DNA of 64,000 nucleotides, taken from contig CP043652.1 of the NCBI GenBank assembly GCA_014218215.1, forward strand, positions 3,100,001 to 3,164,000, read 5' to 3'. The notes under the pieces are model-generated. The model ran no database searches. It was not told where the DNA came from and worked only from the letters and a program-made list of their open reading frames with translations. This document shows, piece by piece, positions 41,610 to 55,590 of this stretch. The position numbers and the translations under genes are program-made. Position 1 is the first letter of the stretch. Every line of letters begins with the position of its first letter. Origin of the DNA: Geodermatophilaceae bacterium NBWT11 (GTDB lineage: Bacteria > Actinomycetota > Actinomycetes > Mycobacteriales > Geodermatophilaceae).

Positions 41610-42017
41610 TCACCGGAGCTGGGCCTCCTTCGGCGCCAACCCGCGGGCGGCCTCCGCGGCCACCTGGTCCCGGCCCGCGCCCCCGGCAGCGACGACCACG
41701 GCGCCGACCAGCCCCTCGACCAGCGGTGCCGCGGACAGGGTCACCCGTTCCCGGACGTCCTCGTCGAGGAACTCCATCGCGGTCTCGGCCGACAGCACGG
41801 CACTGCCCAGGTCCATCAGGACGACGACGCCGTCGCCGGTGTCGGCAGCGGTGATCGCCGTCGCCACCGCCATGGCGTCGGTGCCCAGCGACCCGTCGTC
41901 CATCCCGGCGGCCACCTCGATCGCCAGCTCGCGGCCGGGGAGCATCTGCCGGGCCAGTTCCACCGCGGCGTCGGCCAGCGCCCGGCTGTGCGAGACGACC
42001 ACGATCCCGACGCTCAC
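41610..42017 (-). CDS. dhaM: dihydroxyacetone kinase phosphotransfer subunit DhaM
   Basis: This is a 135-aa EIIA-like domain of the mannose-PTS fold. The phosphorylated His lies in GIVVVSHSRALA, and VVLMDLGSAVLSAE is conserved. It passes phosphate from HPr to ADP bound on DhaL. HPr and EI domains are not fused here. The start overlaps the dhaL stop in ATGA. Confidence 0.92.
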   Translation of the reverse strand: MSVGIVVVSHSRALADAAVELARQMLPGRELAIEVAAGMDDGSLGTDAMAVATAITAADTGDGVVVLMDLGSAVLSAETAMEFLDEDVRERVTLSAAPLVEGLVGAVVVAAGGAGRDQVAAEAARGLAPKEAQLR

Positions 42018-42592
42018 GCGAGCGTCTCGGCGGCCGCGCGCAGCAGGAGGGCGGTCGAGGTCGCGCCCGGGTCCTGGTGCCCGGCGCTGCGCTCGCCCAG
42101 GTAGCTGGCCCGGCCCTTGCGGGCCACCAGCGGCACGGTCGCGTCCCGGCCGTCGGCGGCGGCCTGCGCGGCCTCCGCGATCGACCCCCCGGCGTCCAGG
42201 ACGTCGCAGGCCGGACCCAGGGCGTCGACCATCGTCTTGTCACCCGGTTCGGCCTTGCCGCGGGCCAGCACGCCCTCGTAGCCCGCCCGCAGCGCCGGTG
42301 CGAAGCCGCCGTCGGCTGCCCCGGCCATCCGGAGGAACAGCGTCCCGTAGAGCGGGCCGGACGCGCCGCCGACCTTCGACACCAGCGTGGCGCCGGTCTC
42401 CTTCAACAGCGCCGCGGGGTCGGCCGGGGGAGCGTCGGCCAGGGCCGCGACGACGGCGGCCATCCCGCGGTCCATGTTCGAGCCGTGGTCGGCGTCCCCG
42501 ATGGCCGAGTCCAGCGCGGTGAGCTCGTCCTTCTGCTCGTGCACCAGCTCGGCGAAGCGCTGCACCCAGGCGGTCAGGTCCGCGAGGTCCAT
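42014..42592 (-). CDS. dhaL: dihydroxyacetone kinase subunit DhaL
   Basis: This is the 192-aa ADP-binding subunit. ALDSAIGDADHGSNMDRG supplies the Asp residues that hold magnesium, and SKVGGASGPLYGTLFLRM is the nucleotide loop. The ATG at 42592 shares one base with the dhaK stop (TGATG). Confidence 0.95.
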   Translation of the reverse strand: MDLADLTAWVQRFAELVHEQKDELTALDSAIGDADHGSNMDRGMAAVVAALADAPPADPAALLKETGATLVSKVGGASGPLYGTLFLRMAGAADGGFAPALRAGYEGVLARGKAEPGDKTMVDALGPACDVLDAGGSIAEAAQAAADGRDATVPLVARKGRASYLGERSAGHQDPGATSTALLLRAAAETLA

Positions 42593-43587
42593 CAGGCGCC
42601 CCACCGCAGGCCGGGGGTGTCGACGGGGGCGTCCCACAGCCGCAGCAGCTCGTCGTCGGCCTGCAGCAGGGTGACCGAGCAGCCGGCCATCTCCAGCGAG
42701 GTCATGTACGGGCCGACCAGCGAGCGGGCGATGCCGATGCCGGCCTTCTCCAGGATCGCGGCCACCTCGGCGTAGACCACGTACAGCTCGATCAGCGGGG
42801 TGCCGCCCAGCCCGTTGACGAAGCAGATGACGCCGTCGGTGAAGGAGCGGTCGGCCAGGATCGGCTCGACCAGCATCGCGGCGACCTCACGGGCGGGGGC
42901 GATCGGCACCCGGCGGCGACCGGGCTCGCCGTGGATGCCGATCCCGATCTCCATCTCCCCGTCGGGCAGGTCGAACGTGGGCCTGCCGGCGGCCGGCACG
43001 GTGCACGAGGTCAGCGCCATGCCCATCGAGCGCCCGCTGTCGTCGATCCGGCGGGCCAGGTCGGCGACCTCGGCCAGCGGGCGGCCCTCCTCGGCCGCCG
43101 CACCGACGATCTTCTCCAGCAGCACCGTGGTGCCCACGCCGCGGCGGCCGGCGGTGAACAGGCTGTCCTCGACCGCGACGTCGTCGTCCACGACGACCGT
43201 GACCACCTCGGTGCCGCTCTCCGCGGCGACCAGCTCGGCGGCCATCTCGAAGTTCATCACGTCGCCGGTGTAGTTCTTCACGATGTGCAGCACCCCGGCA
43301 CCGCCGTCCACGCCCTGGGTCGCGGCGACCATCTGGTCGGGCACCGGGGAGGTGAACACCTCACCGGCACACGCGGCGTCCAGCATCCCGACGCCGACGA
43401 AGCCGCCGTGCATCGGCTCGTGGCCGGTGCCACCGCCGGAGACCAGCCCGACCTTGCCCGCCCGCGGCGCGTCCCGGCGGAACACCACCCGGTTCTCGTG
43501 GTCGACCCGCAGCTGCGGGTGCGCAGCCGCCATCCCGCGCAGCGCGTCGGCGACGACGTCGGCCGGGTCGTTGATCAGCTTCTTCAT
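42592..43587 (-). CDS. dhaK: dihydroxyacetone kinase subunit DhaK
   Basis: This is the 331-aa substrate-binding subunit. It begins [27 protein letters not shown] is the dihydroxyacetone pocket, and the His that binds substrate covalently is in [10 protein letters not shown]. With DhaL and DhaM it makes dihydroxyacetone phosphate from dihydroxyacetone and PEP. Confidence 0.95.
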   Translation of the reverse strand: MKKLINDPADVVADALRGMAAAHPQLRVDHENRVVFRRDAPRAGKVGLVSGGGTGHEPMHGGFVGVGMLDAACAGEVFTSPVPDQMVAATQGVDGGAGVLHIVKNYTGDVMNFEMAAELVAAESGTEVVTVVVDDDVAVEDSLFTAGRRGVGTTVLLEKIVGAAAEEGRPLAEVADLARRIDDSGRSMGMALTSCTVPAAGRPTFDLPDGEMEIGIGIHGEPGRRRVPIAPAREVAAMLVEPILADRSFTDGVICFVNGLGGTPLIELYVVYAEVAAILEKAGIGIARSLVGPYMTSLEMAGCSVTLLQADDELLRLWDAPVDTPGLRWGA

Positions 43588-43634
43588 CGGGCGGTCCTGA
43601 CGTGGGAGGGGTGGAGCGGACGCTAGAGCGAGGT

Positions 43635-43669
43635 GACGCCGGGCACAACCAGAGGTCGTGCCCGGCGTC
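43635..43669. terminator. hairpin between glpF and dhaK
   Basis: A 12-bp stem, GACGCCGGGCAC with GTGCCCGGCGTC, encloses an 11-nt loop. There is no U-run. It probably ends or attenuates transcription after glpF. Confidence 0.6.
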
Positions 43670-43686
43670 GGGGGTGGTCGGGTGGG

Positions 43687-44589
43687 TCAGGTGGACGAGG
43701 AGGTGTGCTCGTCCCGATCGACGTGCACCCGGCGGACGTCGGTGGCCTCGGCGTCGTGCCGCCCCTGGGGCACGTCCGGGTCGGTGGGGGTGCGACCCGG
43801 CTCGGCATCGGCGTCGGCCACCGGAAGGAAGCGGCCCACCACCTGGTCGTAGAACACCGCCCCGACCAGCGCGCCGATCACCGGGGCGATGATCGGCACC
43901 CAGAAGTACAGCTGTCCGTACTGGTCCTGCCACGCCGTGCCGTACCCGGTCAGCCAGGAGACCAGCCGGGGACCGAAGTCGCGGGCCGGGTTGATCGCGT
44001 ACCCGGCGTTCGTGCCCCAGGCCATCCCGATCGCGACGACGATCAGCCCGATCACGAAGGGGGCGAGGTTGACCCCGGGAGAGCTGTTGCGCAGGTCGGT
44101 CACCGCCAGGATCAGCAGCATCAGGATCGCGGTGCCGATCACCTGGTCGCGGAAGGCCCCCCAGGTGCCCACCGGCAGGGTGCCGTTGCCCGGCAGGGTC
44201 GAGAACACGCCCTGGGTGGCGATGGTGTGGTCCGGGTCCATGGCGGTGAGGACGTCGTCGTAGTTCCAGCGGACGAGCAGGGCCGCGACGGCCGCCCCGG
44301 CCGTCTGGGCCAGGGCGTAGGGCCCGACCTTCCGCCACGGGAAGCCGCGGAAGGCGGCCAGCGCGATGGTGACGGCCGGGTTGAGGTGGGCCCCGCTGAT
44401 CCGGGCGGCCAGGTAGACGCCGAAGGTGACGCCCAGCCCCCAGGCCCAGGCGATGCTGTCGTGGTCGCCGATCCCCCCGGCCACGACCTGGGCGACGACG
44501 CCCAGGCCGAACAGGATCAGGATCAGCGTGCCGGCGAACTCGGCGGCGAGCTCCCCGGCGAGGGTGTGGGGCTTGAGAGGGGCGGTCAC
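43687..44589 (-). CDS. glpF: glycerol uptake facilitator (aquaglyceroporin)
   Basis: This is a 300-aa MIP-family channel with six helices. The two NPA boxes are HLNPAVTIA and AINPARDFG, the second with the Asp typical of glycerol facilitators. A C-terminal hydrophilic tail of about 45 residues is rich in Asp and Arg. The GTG at 44589 follows AGGAGG. It brings in glycerol, which is converted to dihydroxyacetone for DhaKLM. Confidence 0.93.
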   Translation of the reverse strand: MTAPLKPHTLAGELAAEFAGTLILILFGLGVVAQVVAGGIGDHDSIAWAWGLGVTFGVYLAARISGAHLNPAVTIALAAFRGFPWRKVGPYALAQTAGAAVAALLVRWNYDDVLTAMDPDHTIATQGVFSTLPGNGTLPVGTWGAFRDQVIGTAILMLLILAVTDLRNSSPGVNLAPFVIGLIVVAIGMAWGTNAGYAINPARDFGPRLVSWLTGYGTAWQDQYGQLYFWVPIIAPVIGALVGAVFYDQVVGRFLPVADADAEPGRTPTDPDVPQGRHDAEATDVRRVHVDRDEHTSSST

Positions 44590-44764
44590 GGTTCCTCCTG
44601 GTGGTCCGCAGCGGCCGGTCGGGCGGCCGGACAGGAGCACGCTAGGAGTGACCCCGGTCACCCCGTTGGGGTCGAAAGTCCCCATCTCACCGGTCCCCGG
44701 CGCGAGCAGACTCGACGCGCGCTGCCGGTCGGGCAGCCGCCGCCGAGCACCCAGGAGCACCCCC

Positions 44765-45979
44765 ATGGCCAGCAACAGAGGCGTTGCCTACATCTCACCG
44801 GGGAAGGTCGAGGTGCAGACCATCGACCACCCCGAACTCGTCCTGAAGGACGGGCCGGGGGTGAACCCGGCGAACGTGGGCCGCAAGCTCGACCACGGCG
44901 TGGTCCTGAAGGTGGTCACCACCAACATCTGCGGCAGCGACCAGCACATGGTGCGCGGCCGGACGACGGCGCCGCCGAACCTGATCCTGGGTCACGAGAT
45001 CCTCGGCGAGGTGGTCGAGGCCGGCCCCGGGGTGGAGTTCATCCACGTCGGTGACCTCTGCTCGGTGCCGTTCAACATCGCCTGCGGCCGGTGCCGCAAC
45101 TGCAAGGAGGGCAAGACCGGCATCTGCCTGAACGTCAACCCGGCACGCCCCGGCGCGGCCTACGGCTACGTCGACATGGGTGGCTGGGTGGGCGGGCAGG
45201 CCGAGTACGTGACCATCCCGTACGCCGACTGGAACCTGCTGCGCTTCCCCGACCGGGACCAGGCGATGGAGAAGGTCCTGGACCTCACCATGCTGTCCGA
45301 CATCTTCCCGACCGGCTTCCACGGCGCCTACACCGCGGGCGTGAAGCCGGGCTCCACCGTCTACGTGGCCGGCGCCGGTCCGGTCGGGCTCGCCGCGGCG
45401 GCCAGCGCCCAGCTGCTCGGTGCCGCGGTGGTCATCGTCGCCGACCTCAACCCGCAGCGGCTCGCCCAGGCCCGCAGCTTCGGCTGCGAGACCGTGGACG
45501 TGTCCCAGGGATCCCCGGCCGACCAGATCGAGCAGCTGCTGGGCGTGCCCGAGGTCGACGCCACGGTGGACGCGGTCGGGTTCGAGGCCCGCGGGCACGG
45601 CGCGGGCGCCGGGGAGGCGCCGGCGACGGTGCTGAACTCCCTGATGGACGTCACCGCGGCCGGGGGGAGGATCGGCATCCCCGGGCTCTACGTCACCGGC
45701 GACCCCGGTGGTGTCGACGACGCGGCCAAGGTCGGCGCGCTGAGCCTGAGCCTGGGCACCGGTTGGGCCAAGTCGCTGTCGTTCACCACCGGCCAGTGTC
45801 CGGTGATGCAGTACAACCACGGCCTGATGATGGCGATCCTGCACGACCGGGTGCAGATCGCGAAGGCGGTCAACGCCACCGTGATCAGCCTGGACGAGGC
45901 GCCGCAGGGCTACGCGGACTTCGACGAGGGCGCGGCGAAGAAGTTCGTCATCGACCCGCACGGCCTCGTCAGGCGCTGA
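44765..45979 (+). CDS. fdhA: glutathione-independent formaldehyde dehydrogenase (Zn-ADH family)
   Basis: This is a 404-aa zinc-dependent dehydrogenase. The catalytic zinc Cys is in NICGSDQHMVRG, and HEILGEVVE contains the second ligand. CGRCRNCKEGKTGIC binds the structural zinc. The NAD motif is VYVAGAGPVGLAAA. KLDHGVVLKVVTTNICGSD is typical of the glutathione-independent class. The ATG at 44765 follows AGGAG. Its last 11 bp overlap the convergent GNAT gene. Confidence 0.9.
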   Translation: MASNRGVAYISPGKVEVQTIDHPELVLKDGPGVNPANVGRKLDHGVVLKVVTTNICGSDQHMVRGRTTAPPNLILGHEILGEVVEAGPGVEFIHVGDLCSVPFNIACGRCRNCKEGKTGICLNVNPARPGAAYGYVDMGGWVGGQAEYVTIPYADWNLLRFPDRDQAMEKVLDLTMLSDIFPTGFHGAYTAGVKPGSTVYVAGAGPVGLAAAASAQLLGAAVVIVADLNPQRLAQARSFGCETVDVSQGSPADQIEQLLGVPEVDATVDAVGFEARGHGAGAGEAPATVLNSLMDVTAAGGRIGIPGLYVTGDPGGVDDAAKVGALSLSLGTGWAKSLSFTTGQCPVMQYNHGLMMAILHDRVQIAKAVNATVISLDEAPQGYADFDEGAAKKFVIDPHGLVRR

Positions 45980-46439
45980 GCGCGGGCAGCGGCCGGGACC
46001 AGGCCCGCCAGGTGCGGGTCGGGTCCCGGCGGCTGACCACGGTCACGTCGTCGGCGACGAAGCCGAGGGAGGTCCACAGCGCCGTGGCGGCCGCGTTGTC
46101 GTCGAACACCCGGGCCACGACCGCGGTGGCGCCCTGCGCCACCGCCCAGTCCTCGACCGCGGAGACCAACCGGCGGGCCTGGCCCGTGCCCCGCGCGGTC
46201 GGGGAGACCCAGAGCCCGGACAGGGCCACCCGCGACGGCTCTTCGACCGCACCGCACACCAGCCCCAGCGGGTGCGACAGGAACCAGGCCGACCCGGTCA
46301 CCCGCTCCCGCCAGGCCGCGGCGTCCAGCGGGAGCTCGCGGTCCAGCGTGGAGCCGAACGCGTCCGGGTCGGCCCGCAGTGCCCGCAGCCGGACGTCGCG
46401 CAGCAGCGCGGCGTCGTCGGCGTCCAGGCGCTGGATCAG
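45969..46439 (-). CDS. GNAT-family N-acetyltransferase
   Basis: This is a 156-aa acetyltransferase if it starts at the CTG that overlaps the gabT stop (CTGA at 46439). An ATG/GTG-only reading would begin inside the domain, since IQRLDADDAALLRDVRLRA at the front is clearly part of a GNAT fold. The acetyl-CoA motif is SPTARGTGQARRLV. The substrate is unknown. Confidence 0.78.
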   Translation of the reverse strand: MIQRLDADDAALLRDVRLRALRADPDAFGSTLDRELPLDAAAWRERVTGSAWFLSHPLGLVCGAVEEPSRVALSGLWVSPTARGTGQARRLVSAVEDWAVAQGATAVVARVFDDNAAATALWTSLGFVADDVTVVSRRDPTRTWRAWSRPLPALSA

Positions 46440-47782
46440 GAGCCGGTCACCTCGGCGAACGCGGCCTCGAGGACGTCGAGGGCCTCGTCGAGCAGGTCGT
46501 GCCCGATGACCAGCGGCGGCAGGAAGCGCAGCACGTTGCCGTAGGACCCGGCGGTGAGGACGACGACGCCCTGCGCGTGGCAGGCCTTCGCGACCGCCCC
46601 GGCGAGTGCGGCGTCCGGCTCGGTCGTGCCCGGGCGCACCAGCTCCAGGGCGATCATCGCCCCGCGCCCGCGGACGTCACCGATCTCCGGGTGCCGCTCC
46701 GCCAGCGTGCGCAGGCGGGGCAGCATCCGCTCGCCGATGGCCCGGGCGGCCCCGGCGAGGTCCTCCTCGCGCATGGTGGCGATGGCCCCCAGCGCCGCGG
46801 CGCAGGCGACCGGGTTGCCGCCGTAGGTGCCGCCCAGCCCGCCCGGGTGCACGGCGTCCATCAGCTCGGCGCGGCCGGTGACCGCGGCCAGCGGCAGCCC
46901 GCCGGCCATGCCCTTGGCCGTCGTCACCAGGTCGGGGACGACGCCCTCGGCGTCGACGCCGAACCAGTCGCCGGTGCGGCAGAAGCCGGACTGGATCTCG
47001 TCGGCGATGAACACCACGCCGTTGGCGGTGCACCACCGGCTGATCGCGGTGAGGAAGCCCGGGGCGGGCTCGATGAACCCGCCCTCGCCCTGCACCGGCT
47101 CGATCAGCACGGCCGCGGTGTTGCCGGCGCCGACCTGCACCTCGATCTGGGAGATCGCGCGGGCAGCGGCGTCGGGGCCTGCGAGGCCGTCGCGGTAGGG
47201 GTAGCTCATCGGCACCCGGTAGACCTCACCGGCGAAGGGCCCGAAGCGGTGCTTGTAGGGCATGTTCTTCGCCGTCAGCGCCATCGTGAGGTTGGTGCGG
47301 CCGTGGTAGGCGTGGTCGAACACCACGACGCCCGGGCGACCGGTGGCGTGCCGGGCGATCTTGACCGCGTTCTCCACGGCCTCGGAGCCGGAGTTGAACA
47401 GCGCGCTCTTCTTGGCGTGGTCGCCGGGGGTCAGCTCGGCCAGCGCCTCGCAGACGGCGACGTAGCCCTCGTAGGGGGTGACCATGAAGCAGGTGTGGGT
47501 GAAGTCCGCGACCTGGGCCTGGACGGCCTCGACCACCCGCGGGGCGCTGTTGCCCACGCTGACCACGGCGATGCCCGAGCCGAGGTCGATGAGGGTGTTG
47601 CCGTCGACGTCCTCGATCACGCCGCCGCCGGCCCGGGTGACGAAGACCGGCAGAGTGGTGCCGACCCCGGCGGAGACGGTCGCGTTGCGGCGGGTCATCA
47701 GCTCACGCGAGCGCGGGCCGGGGATCTCGGTGACCAGCTGCCGGCGCTGCTGCAGCGCGGTCTGGTCCAGCACATCGGTCAT
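46436..47782 (-). CDS. gabT: 4-aminobutyrate aminotransferase
   Basis: This is a 448-aa class-III PLP aminotransferase. FNSGSEAVENAVKIAR, VVVFDHAYHGRTNLT, VVFIADEIQSGFCRTG and the PLP Lys in TTAKGMAGGLPLAAV are all present. The closest pattern is GabT. The ATG at 47782 was chosen; the frame continues upstream only as noise. It turns GABA and 2-oxoglutarate into succinate semialdehyde and glutamate. Confidence 0.9.
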   Translation of the reverse strand: MTDVLDQTALQQRRQLVTEIPGPRSRELMTRRNATVSAGVGTTLPVFVTRAGGGVIEDVDGNTLIDLGSGIAVVSVGNSAPRVVEAVQAQVADFTHTCFMVTPYEGYVAVCEALAELTPGDHAKKSALFNSGSEAVENAVKIARHATGRPGVVVFDHAYHGRTNLTMALTAKNMPYKHRFGPFAGEVYRVPMSYPYRDGLAGPDAAARAISQIEVQVGAGNTAAVLIEPVQGEGGFIEPAPGFLTAISRWCTANGVVFIADEIQSGFCRTGDWFGVDAEGVVPDLVTTAKGMAGGLPLAAVTGRAELMDAVHPGGLGGTYGGNPVACAAALGAIATMREEDLAGAARAIGERMLPRLRTLAERHPEIGDVRGRGAMIALELVRPGTTEPDAALAGAVAKACHAQGVVVLTAGSYGNVLRFLPPLVIGHDLLDEALDVLEAAFAEVTGS

Positions 47783-47850
47783 GCCGACATGGTGGCACTG
47801 ATCGAGCGTCCGTGGGGAATCCGTCGCAGTGAACCTCCCGGACGACGGAA

Positions 47851-47882
47851 AAGGGCGGTGGACCCGCAGGTCCACCGCCCTT
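47851..47882. terminator. strong hairpin between sdhB and gabT
   Basis: A perfect 14-bp stem, AAGGGCGGTGGACC with GGTCCACCGCCCTT, encloses a CGCA loop. It lies 18 bp beyond the sdhB stop and is the terminator of the sdh operon. Confidence 0.85.
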
Positions 47883-47900
47883 CTCGTCCGTGCAGGTGGG

Positions 47901-48656
47901 TCAGCTCGTCGGCACCGCGTTGGCGCGCAGGGCGCCGAGCAGGTCGTGGTTGAGCCGCGAGATGGTCTCCATCGAGATGCCCTTCGGGCAGACCGCGGAG
48001 CACTCGCCGATGTTGGTGCAGCCACCGAAGTCCTCGGCGTCCTGCTGGGCGACCATCTTGAGCACCCGGCTGTCCCGCTCGGGCTGGCCCTGGGGCAGCA
48101 GGCCGAGGTGGGTGACCTTGGCGGCGGTGAAGAGCATCGCCGAGCCGTTCGGGCAGGCGGCCACACAGGCACCGCAGCCGATGCAGGTCGCCGCGTCGAA
48201 GGCGGCGTCGGCGTCGACCTTGGGCACCGGGGTGGCGTGTGCGTCCGGGGCGGTGCCGGTGGGGGCGGAGATGAACCCGCCGACGGCGATGATGCGGTCG
48301 AAGGCCGACCGGTCGACGACGAGGTCCTTGACCACGGGGAAGCCCCCGGAGCGCCAGGGCTCGATGTCGATGGTGTCGCCGTCGGAGAAGGACCGCATGT
48401 GCAGCTGGCAGGTGGTCGTCTGCTCCGGCCCGTGCGCGATGCCGTTGATCATCAGACCGCAGCTGCCGCAGATGCCCTCGCGACAGTCGTGGTCGAAGGC
48501 GACCGGGTCCTCGCCGTCCAGGATGAGCTGCTCGTTGAGCACGTCGAGCATCTCGAGGAACGACATGTCCTCGGAGACGTCGGTGAGGTGGTAGTTCGCC
48601 ATCTTCCCCTTGACGTGCGGGGAGGGCTGACGCCAGACCCTGAGGGTCATCTTCAC
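47901..48656 (-). CDS. sdhB: succinate dehydrogenase iron-sulfur subunit
   Basis: This is a 251-aa SdhB. The 2Fe-2S cluster is held by [15 protein letters not shown], and the 4Fe-4S and 3Fe-4S clusters by [15 protein letters not shown] and [17 protein letters not shown]. The GTG at 48656 follows GGGAG, 13 bp after sdhA; the ATG two codons on is possible. It carries electrons from the flavin to the quinone site. Confidence 0.95.
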   Translation of the reverse strand: MKMTLRVWRQPSPHVKGKMANYHLTDVSEDMSFLEMLDVLNEQLILDGEDPVAFDHDCREGICGSCGLMINGIAHGPEQTTTCQLHMRSFSDGDTIDIEPWRSGGFPVVKDLVVDRSAFDRIIAVGGFISAPTGTAPDAHATPVPKVDADAAFDAATCIGCGACVAACPNGSAMLFTAAKVTHLGLLPQGQPERDSRVLKMVAQQDAEDFGGCTNIGECSAVCPKGISMETISRLNHDLLGALRANAVPTS

Positions 48657-48669
48657 GAGTGGCTCCCGA

Positions 48670-50616
<1,947 letters not shown>

Positions 50617-50633
50617 GTCTGCGGACTCCTGTC

Positions 50634-51362
50634 TCAGGCGATGATGCCGAAGGAAACGGCGAGCGGGATGGTCATGTACCCGCCGATGAGCACCACCGCG
50701 AAGACGATCGCGAAGACGTTCAGTGCACGCTCACGACGCTTGTTGCTGTGCCCGAGGGTCTGGGTGGCGCTCCAGACCCCGTGCCGGATGTGGAAGCCGA
50801 GCGCCAGCAGCGCCAGCAGGTACCAGGCGGTGACGAACGGGTTCGAGAAGCCCTCGACGAGGCGGCCGTAGGGCAGCGAGTCCCGGCCGGCCGGGTTCAC
50901 CGCACCCAGGGTCAGGTCGAGGATGTGCCAGATGATGAAGAGGATGAGGATGACGCCGCCCCAGCGCATGGTCCGCGAGGCGTAGCTCTGCTGGACCCGC
51001 TTCTTGGTGACGTAGCCGACCGGGCGGGCCCGCTTGGCCTGGCGCCACAGCGAGAACGCGGCCCAGATGTGCGCGGCGACGGCGACCAGCAGGACGACGC
51101 GGATGATTGTCAGCACCGTGAGGCGGGGGACGATCGGCTCGCCGAGGTCGCGGAGGAACTCCGAGTAGGAGTTGAAGGTCTCCGCGCCGGCGAACGCCTT
51201 CAGGTTCCCGACCATGTGGGCGATCAGGTAGAGCAGGAAGATGATCCCGGTGACCGCCATCACCGACTTCTTGAACACCGAGGAACTCCACCGCCCCGTC
51301 TTCGGGGTCCGGTTCGGAGCGGACTTGTGTCCGGCCTGCTGCTGCGTCGTCACTGTCGCCAC
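50634..51362 (-). CDS. sdhC: succinate dehydrogenase cytochrome b558 subunit
   Basis: This is a 242-aa membrane subunit with five helices (from about residue 32). Heme-binding His candidates lie in [34 protein letters not shown] and [10 protein letters not shown]. The GTG at 51362 was chosen. It anchors SdhAB and reduces menaquinone. Confidence 0.9.
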   Translation of the reverse strand: MATVTTQQQAGHKSAPNRTPKTGRWSSSVFKKSVMAVTGIIFLLYLIAHMVGNLKAFAGAETFNSYSEFLRDLGEPIVPRLTVLTIIRVVLLVAVAAHIWAAFSLWRQAKRARPVGYVTKKRVQQSYASRTMRWGGVILILFIIWHILDLTLGAVNPAGRDSLPYGRLVEGFSNPFVTAWYLLALLALGFHIRHGVWSATQTLGHSNKRRERALNVFAIVFAVVLIGGYMTIPLAVSFGIIA

Positions 51363-51473
51363 GGGCCCACGGTACGACGGTGCACAGATCACACCCAGAT
51401 GAACGCGGTATGACACGGCTCATGTTAGGGGACCCTGATGGAACGATCCGCCCGATGAGGAGGTTCCCCGACC

Positions 51474-52085
51474 ATGCCCACCACCACCCGAGGCTTCTTC
51501 GGTCGCAGCCGTGAACCGCGCGACCCCCGGCTGCCCCCCGGTCAGTACGACGTGGGGGCCGACTGGCCGGTGCTCACCGCCGAGCCCACACCCCGGATCA
51601 GCGCCGAGACCTGGGACGTCACCGTCTCCGGCCAGGTGGAGAACCCGACCACCTGGGACTGGGACGGCGTGCACGCTCTGCCCGGCAGCGAGTACCGCGG
51701 GGACATCCACTGCGTGACCACCTGGTCGAAGTTCGACACCCGGTTCGCCGGGGTCTCCCTGGACGCGTTGTGGGACGTCGCGAAGCCCACCGCGGAGGGC
51801 CAGTTCGTCATGGCCACCTCCAAGTCGGGCTACACCACCAACCTGCCGATCGAGGACCTCACCGGCGGGAAGGCCTGGCTGGTCTGGGAGTTCGACGGCA
51901 AGCCGTTGACGGTCGAGCACGGCGGGCCGGTGCGGCTGCTGGTGCCGCACCTCTACTTCTGGAAGAGCGCCAAGTGGGTCACCAAGCTCGACGTGCTCAG
52001 GCGCGACCAGCAGGGCTTCTGGGAGCGCAACGGCTACCACGACCGGGGCGACCCGTGGCGTCAGCAGCGGTACCAGGGGGACTGA
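51474..52085 (+). CDS. molybdopterin-dependent oxidoreductase (sulfite oxidase/MsrP fold)
   Basis: This is a 203-aa protein of the sulfite-oxidase molybdopterin domain family. The molybdenum Cys is in GDIHCVTTWSKFD, and GPVRLLVPHLYFWKSAKWV closes the fold. It has no signal peptide, so it is cytoplasmic. It is followed 4 bp later by a flavin reductase, which should feed it electrons. Natural substrate unknown. Confidence 0.88.
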   Translation: MPTTTRGFFGRSREPRDPRLPPGQYDVGADWPVLTAEPTPRISAETWDVTVSGQVENPTTWDWDGVHALPGSEYRGDIHCVTTWSKFDTRFAGVSLDALWDVAKPTAEGQFVMATSKSGYTTNLPIEDLTGGKAWLVWEFDGKPLTVEHGGPVRLLVPHLYFWKSAKWVTKLDVLRRDQQGFWERNGYHDRGDPWRQQRYQGD

Positions 52086-52089
52086 GCAG

Positions 52090-52788
52090 GTGACCGCTCC
52101 CGTCACCCGCTGGACGACGGCGACGATCTCCGGGCTCAAGCGCCCGCTGCCCCGGTCGGTGCAGCTCCGGCTGGACGTCACCGACCGGGTCGACCACCTG
52201 CCTGGTCAGCACTACGTGCTCCGGCTGACCGCGCCCGACGGCTACGTCGCGCAGCGGTCGTACTCGGTCGCCTCGGCGCCGGGTGACCCGCTGCTCGAGC
52301 TGTTCGTCGAGCGACTGGACGACGGGGAGGTGTCGACCTACCTGGCCGACGTCGCCGAACCGGGGGACCAGCTCGAGGTGCGCGGCCCCATCGGCGGTTG
52401 GTTCGCGTGGGACGGCGAGACCCCGGCGCTGCTGGTCGGCGGGGGCACCGGCGTCGTCCCGCTGGTCGCGATGGTGCGGCACGCGGTGGCGACCGACCGG
52501 CTCGACCTGCTCCGGGTCGCGGTGTCGGCCCGGACGCTGGCCGAGCTGCCCTACGCCGACGAGCTGGTCGCGGCCGGGGCGATCGTCGTCCTCACCCGGG
52601 AGCAGCACGGCATCCGGCCGGCGGCGCGGTTGACCGCGATGGACCTCTTCCCGTTGTGGGAGCCCGGCCAGACCGCGTTCGTCTGCGGCTCGACCGGTTT
52701 CGCCGAGTCGGCCAGCCAGCTGCTGGTCGGGCTCGGGTTCGCACCGGGCGCGGTGCGGGTGGAGCGGTTCGGCCCCAGCGGGACCTGA
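52090..52788 (+). CDS. FAD/NAD(P)-binding oxidoreductase (ferredoxin-reductase type)
   Basis: This is a 232-aa reductase. The FAD motif RSYSVAS, the NAD(P) motif LLVGGGTGVVPLVAM and the C-terminal VCGSTGFAES identify a ferredoxin-NADP-reductase fold without a fused iron-sulfur domain. The GTG at 52090 sits 4 bp after the molybdopterin gene, so the two form an operon and probably a redox pair. Confidence 0.9.
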   Translation: MTAPVTRWTTATISGLKRPLPRSVQLRLDVTDRVDHLPGQHYVLRLTAPDGYVAQRSYSVASAPGDPLLELFVERLDDGEVSTYLADVAEPGDQLEVRGPIGGWFAWDGETPALLVGGGTGVVPLVAMVRHAVATDRLDLLRVAVSARTLAELPYADELVAAGAIVVLTREQHGIRPAARLTAMDLFPLWEPGQTAFVCGSTGFAESASQLLVGLGFAPGAVRVERFGPSGT

Positions 52789-52809
52789 GACCGCTCCACC
52801 CGCGTCCGG

Positions 52810-54915
<2,106 letters not shown>

Positions 54916-55022
54916 GGCTCTCCCTGGGGGAGTGGTGCGCGGGGGTGCTCACGGGCGCCGGTGTCTCGACGCGAGCAGGGACTGCCTCCCCGGGCCCCGG
55001 GGGGTCCGAAACGGTCCCCAGG

Positions 55023-55553
55023 TCAGCCGCGCGTGGCCCGCCGGACGGCGCCGGTGTACCGGGTCAGCGCGATCGACTGCAGCACCCGGCTGACCGGTCC
55101 GCCGAGCCGGGCCGCCCGGGTGGCGAGCCGGGAGAACGCCACCATCTCGAACACGACGTCCGCGCCGTCCCGGGAGACGAGGAAGGACTCCTCACCGCTC
55201 TCCGGGTGCCCGGGCAGCGTGCCGTAGGCGTACCCGCGCCTCGGCCCCGTGGTCAGCGACCAGACCACCCGGCACGGGATGCGCAGGCCCACCGGCGGGA
55301 AGCCCGCGGTCATGAGCACCACCGCGCCCTCCTCGCTGGCCGGGCCCGACGCGCGCACCCGCAGGCCCGCGTGCCGCTGCGGTGCCCAGTCGAAGACCGC
55401 CGCGACGGCCCGGTCGAAGGCGTCGTCACCCTGCCCCACGACCGTCCGGCGCCGCACGACGTGCACCCCGGCGGGCAGGTCGCCGTCCCGGGTCGCGCCG
55501 ACCTCGGGGTAGGTGAAGGGGACGGCGGTCAGCGCGGCGAGGTCGGGGGACAC
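55023..55553 (-). CDS. DUF1990 family protein
   Basis: This is a 176-aa protein of the DUF1990 family, with FTYPEVGATRDGDLPAG near the start and GYAYGTLPGHPESGEESF in the second half, both family hallmarks. The GTG at 55553 leaves 37 bp to the divergent HipA-like gene; a GTG at 55589 would leave one. Function is unknown. Confidence 0.85.
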   Translation of the reverse strand: MSPDLAALTAVPFTYPEVGATRDGDLPAGVHVVRRRTVVGQGDDAFDRAVAAVFDWAPQRHAGLRVRASGPASEEGAVVLMTAGFPPVGLRIPCRVVWSLTTGPRRGYAYGTLPGHPESGEESFLVSRDGADVVFEMVAFSRLATRAARLGGPVSRVLQSIALTRYTGAVRRATRG

Positions 55554-55590
55554 ACGGCTGAGTGTCGGCGCCGGTACCGTCGCCCGCACT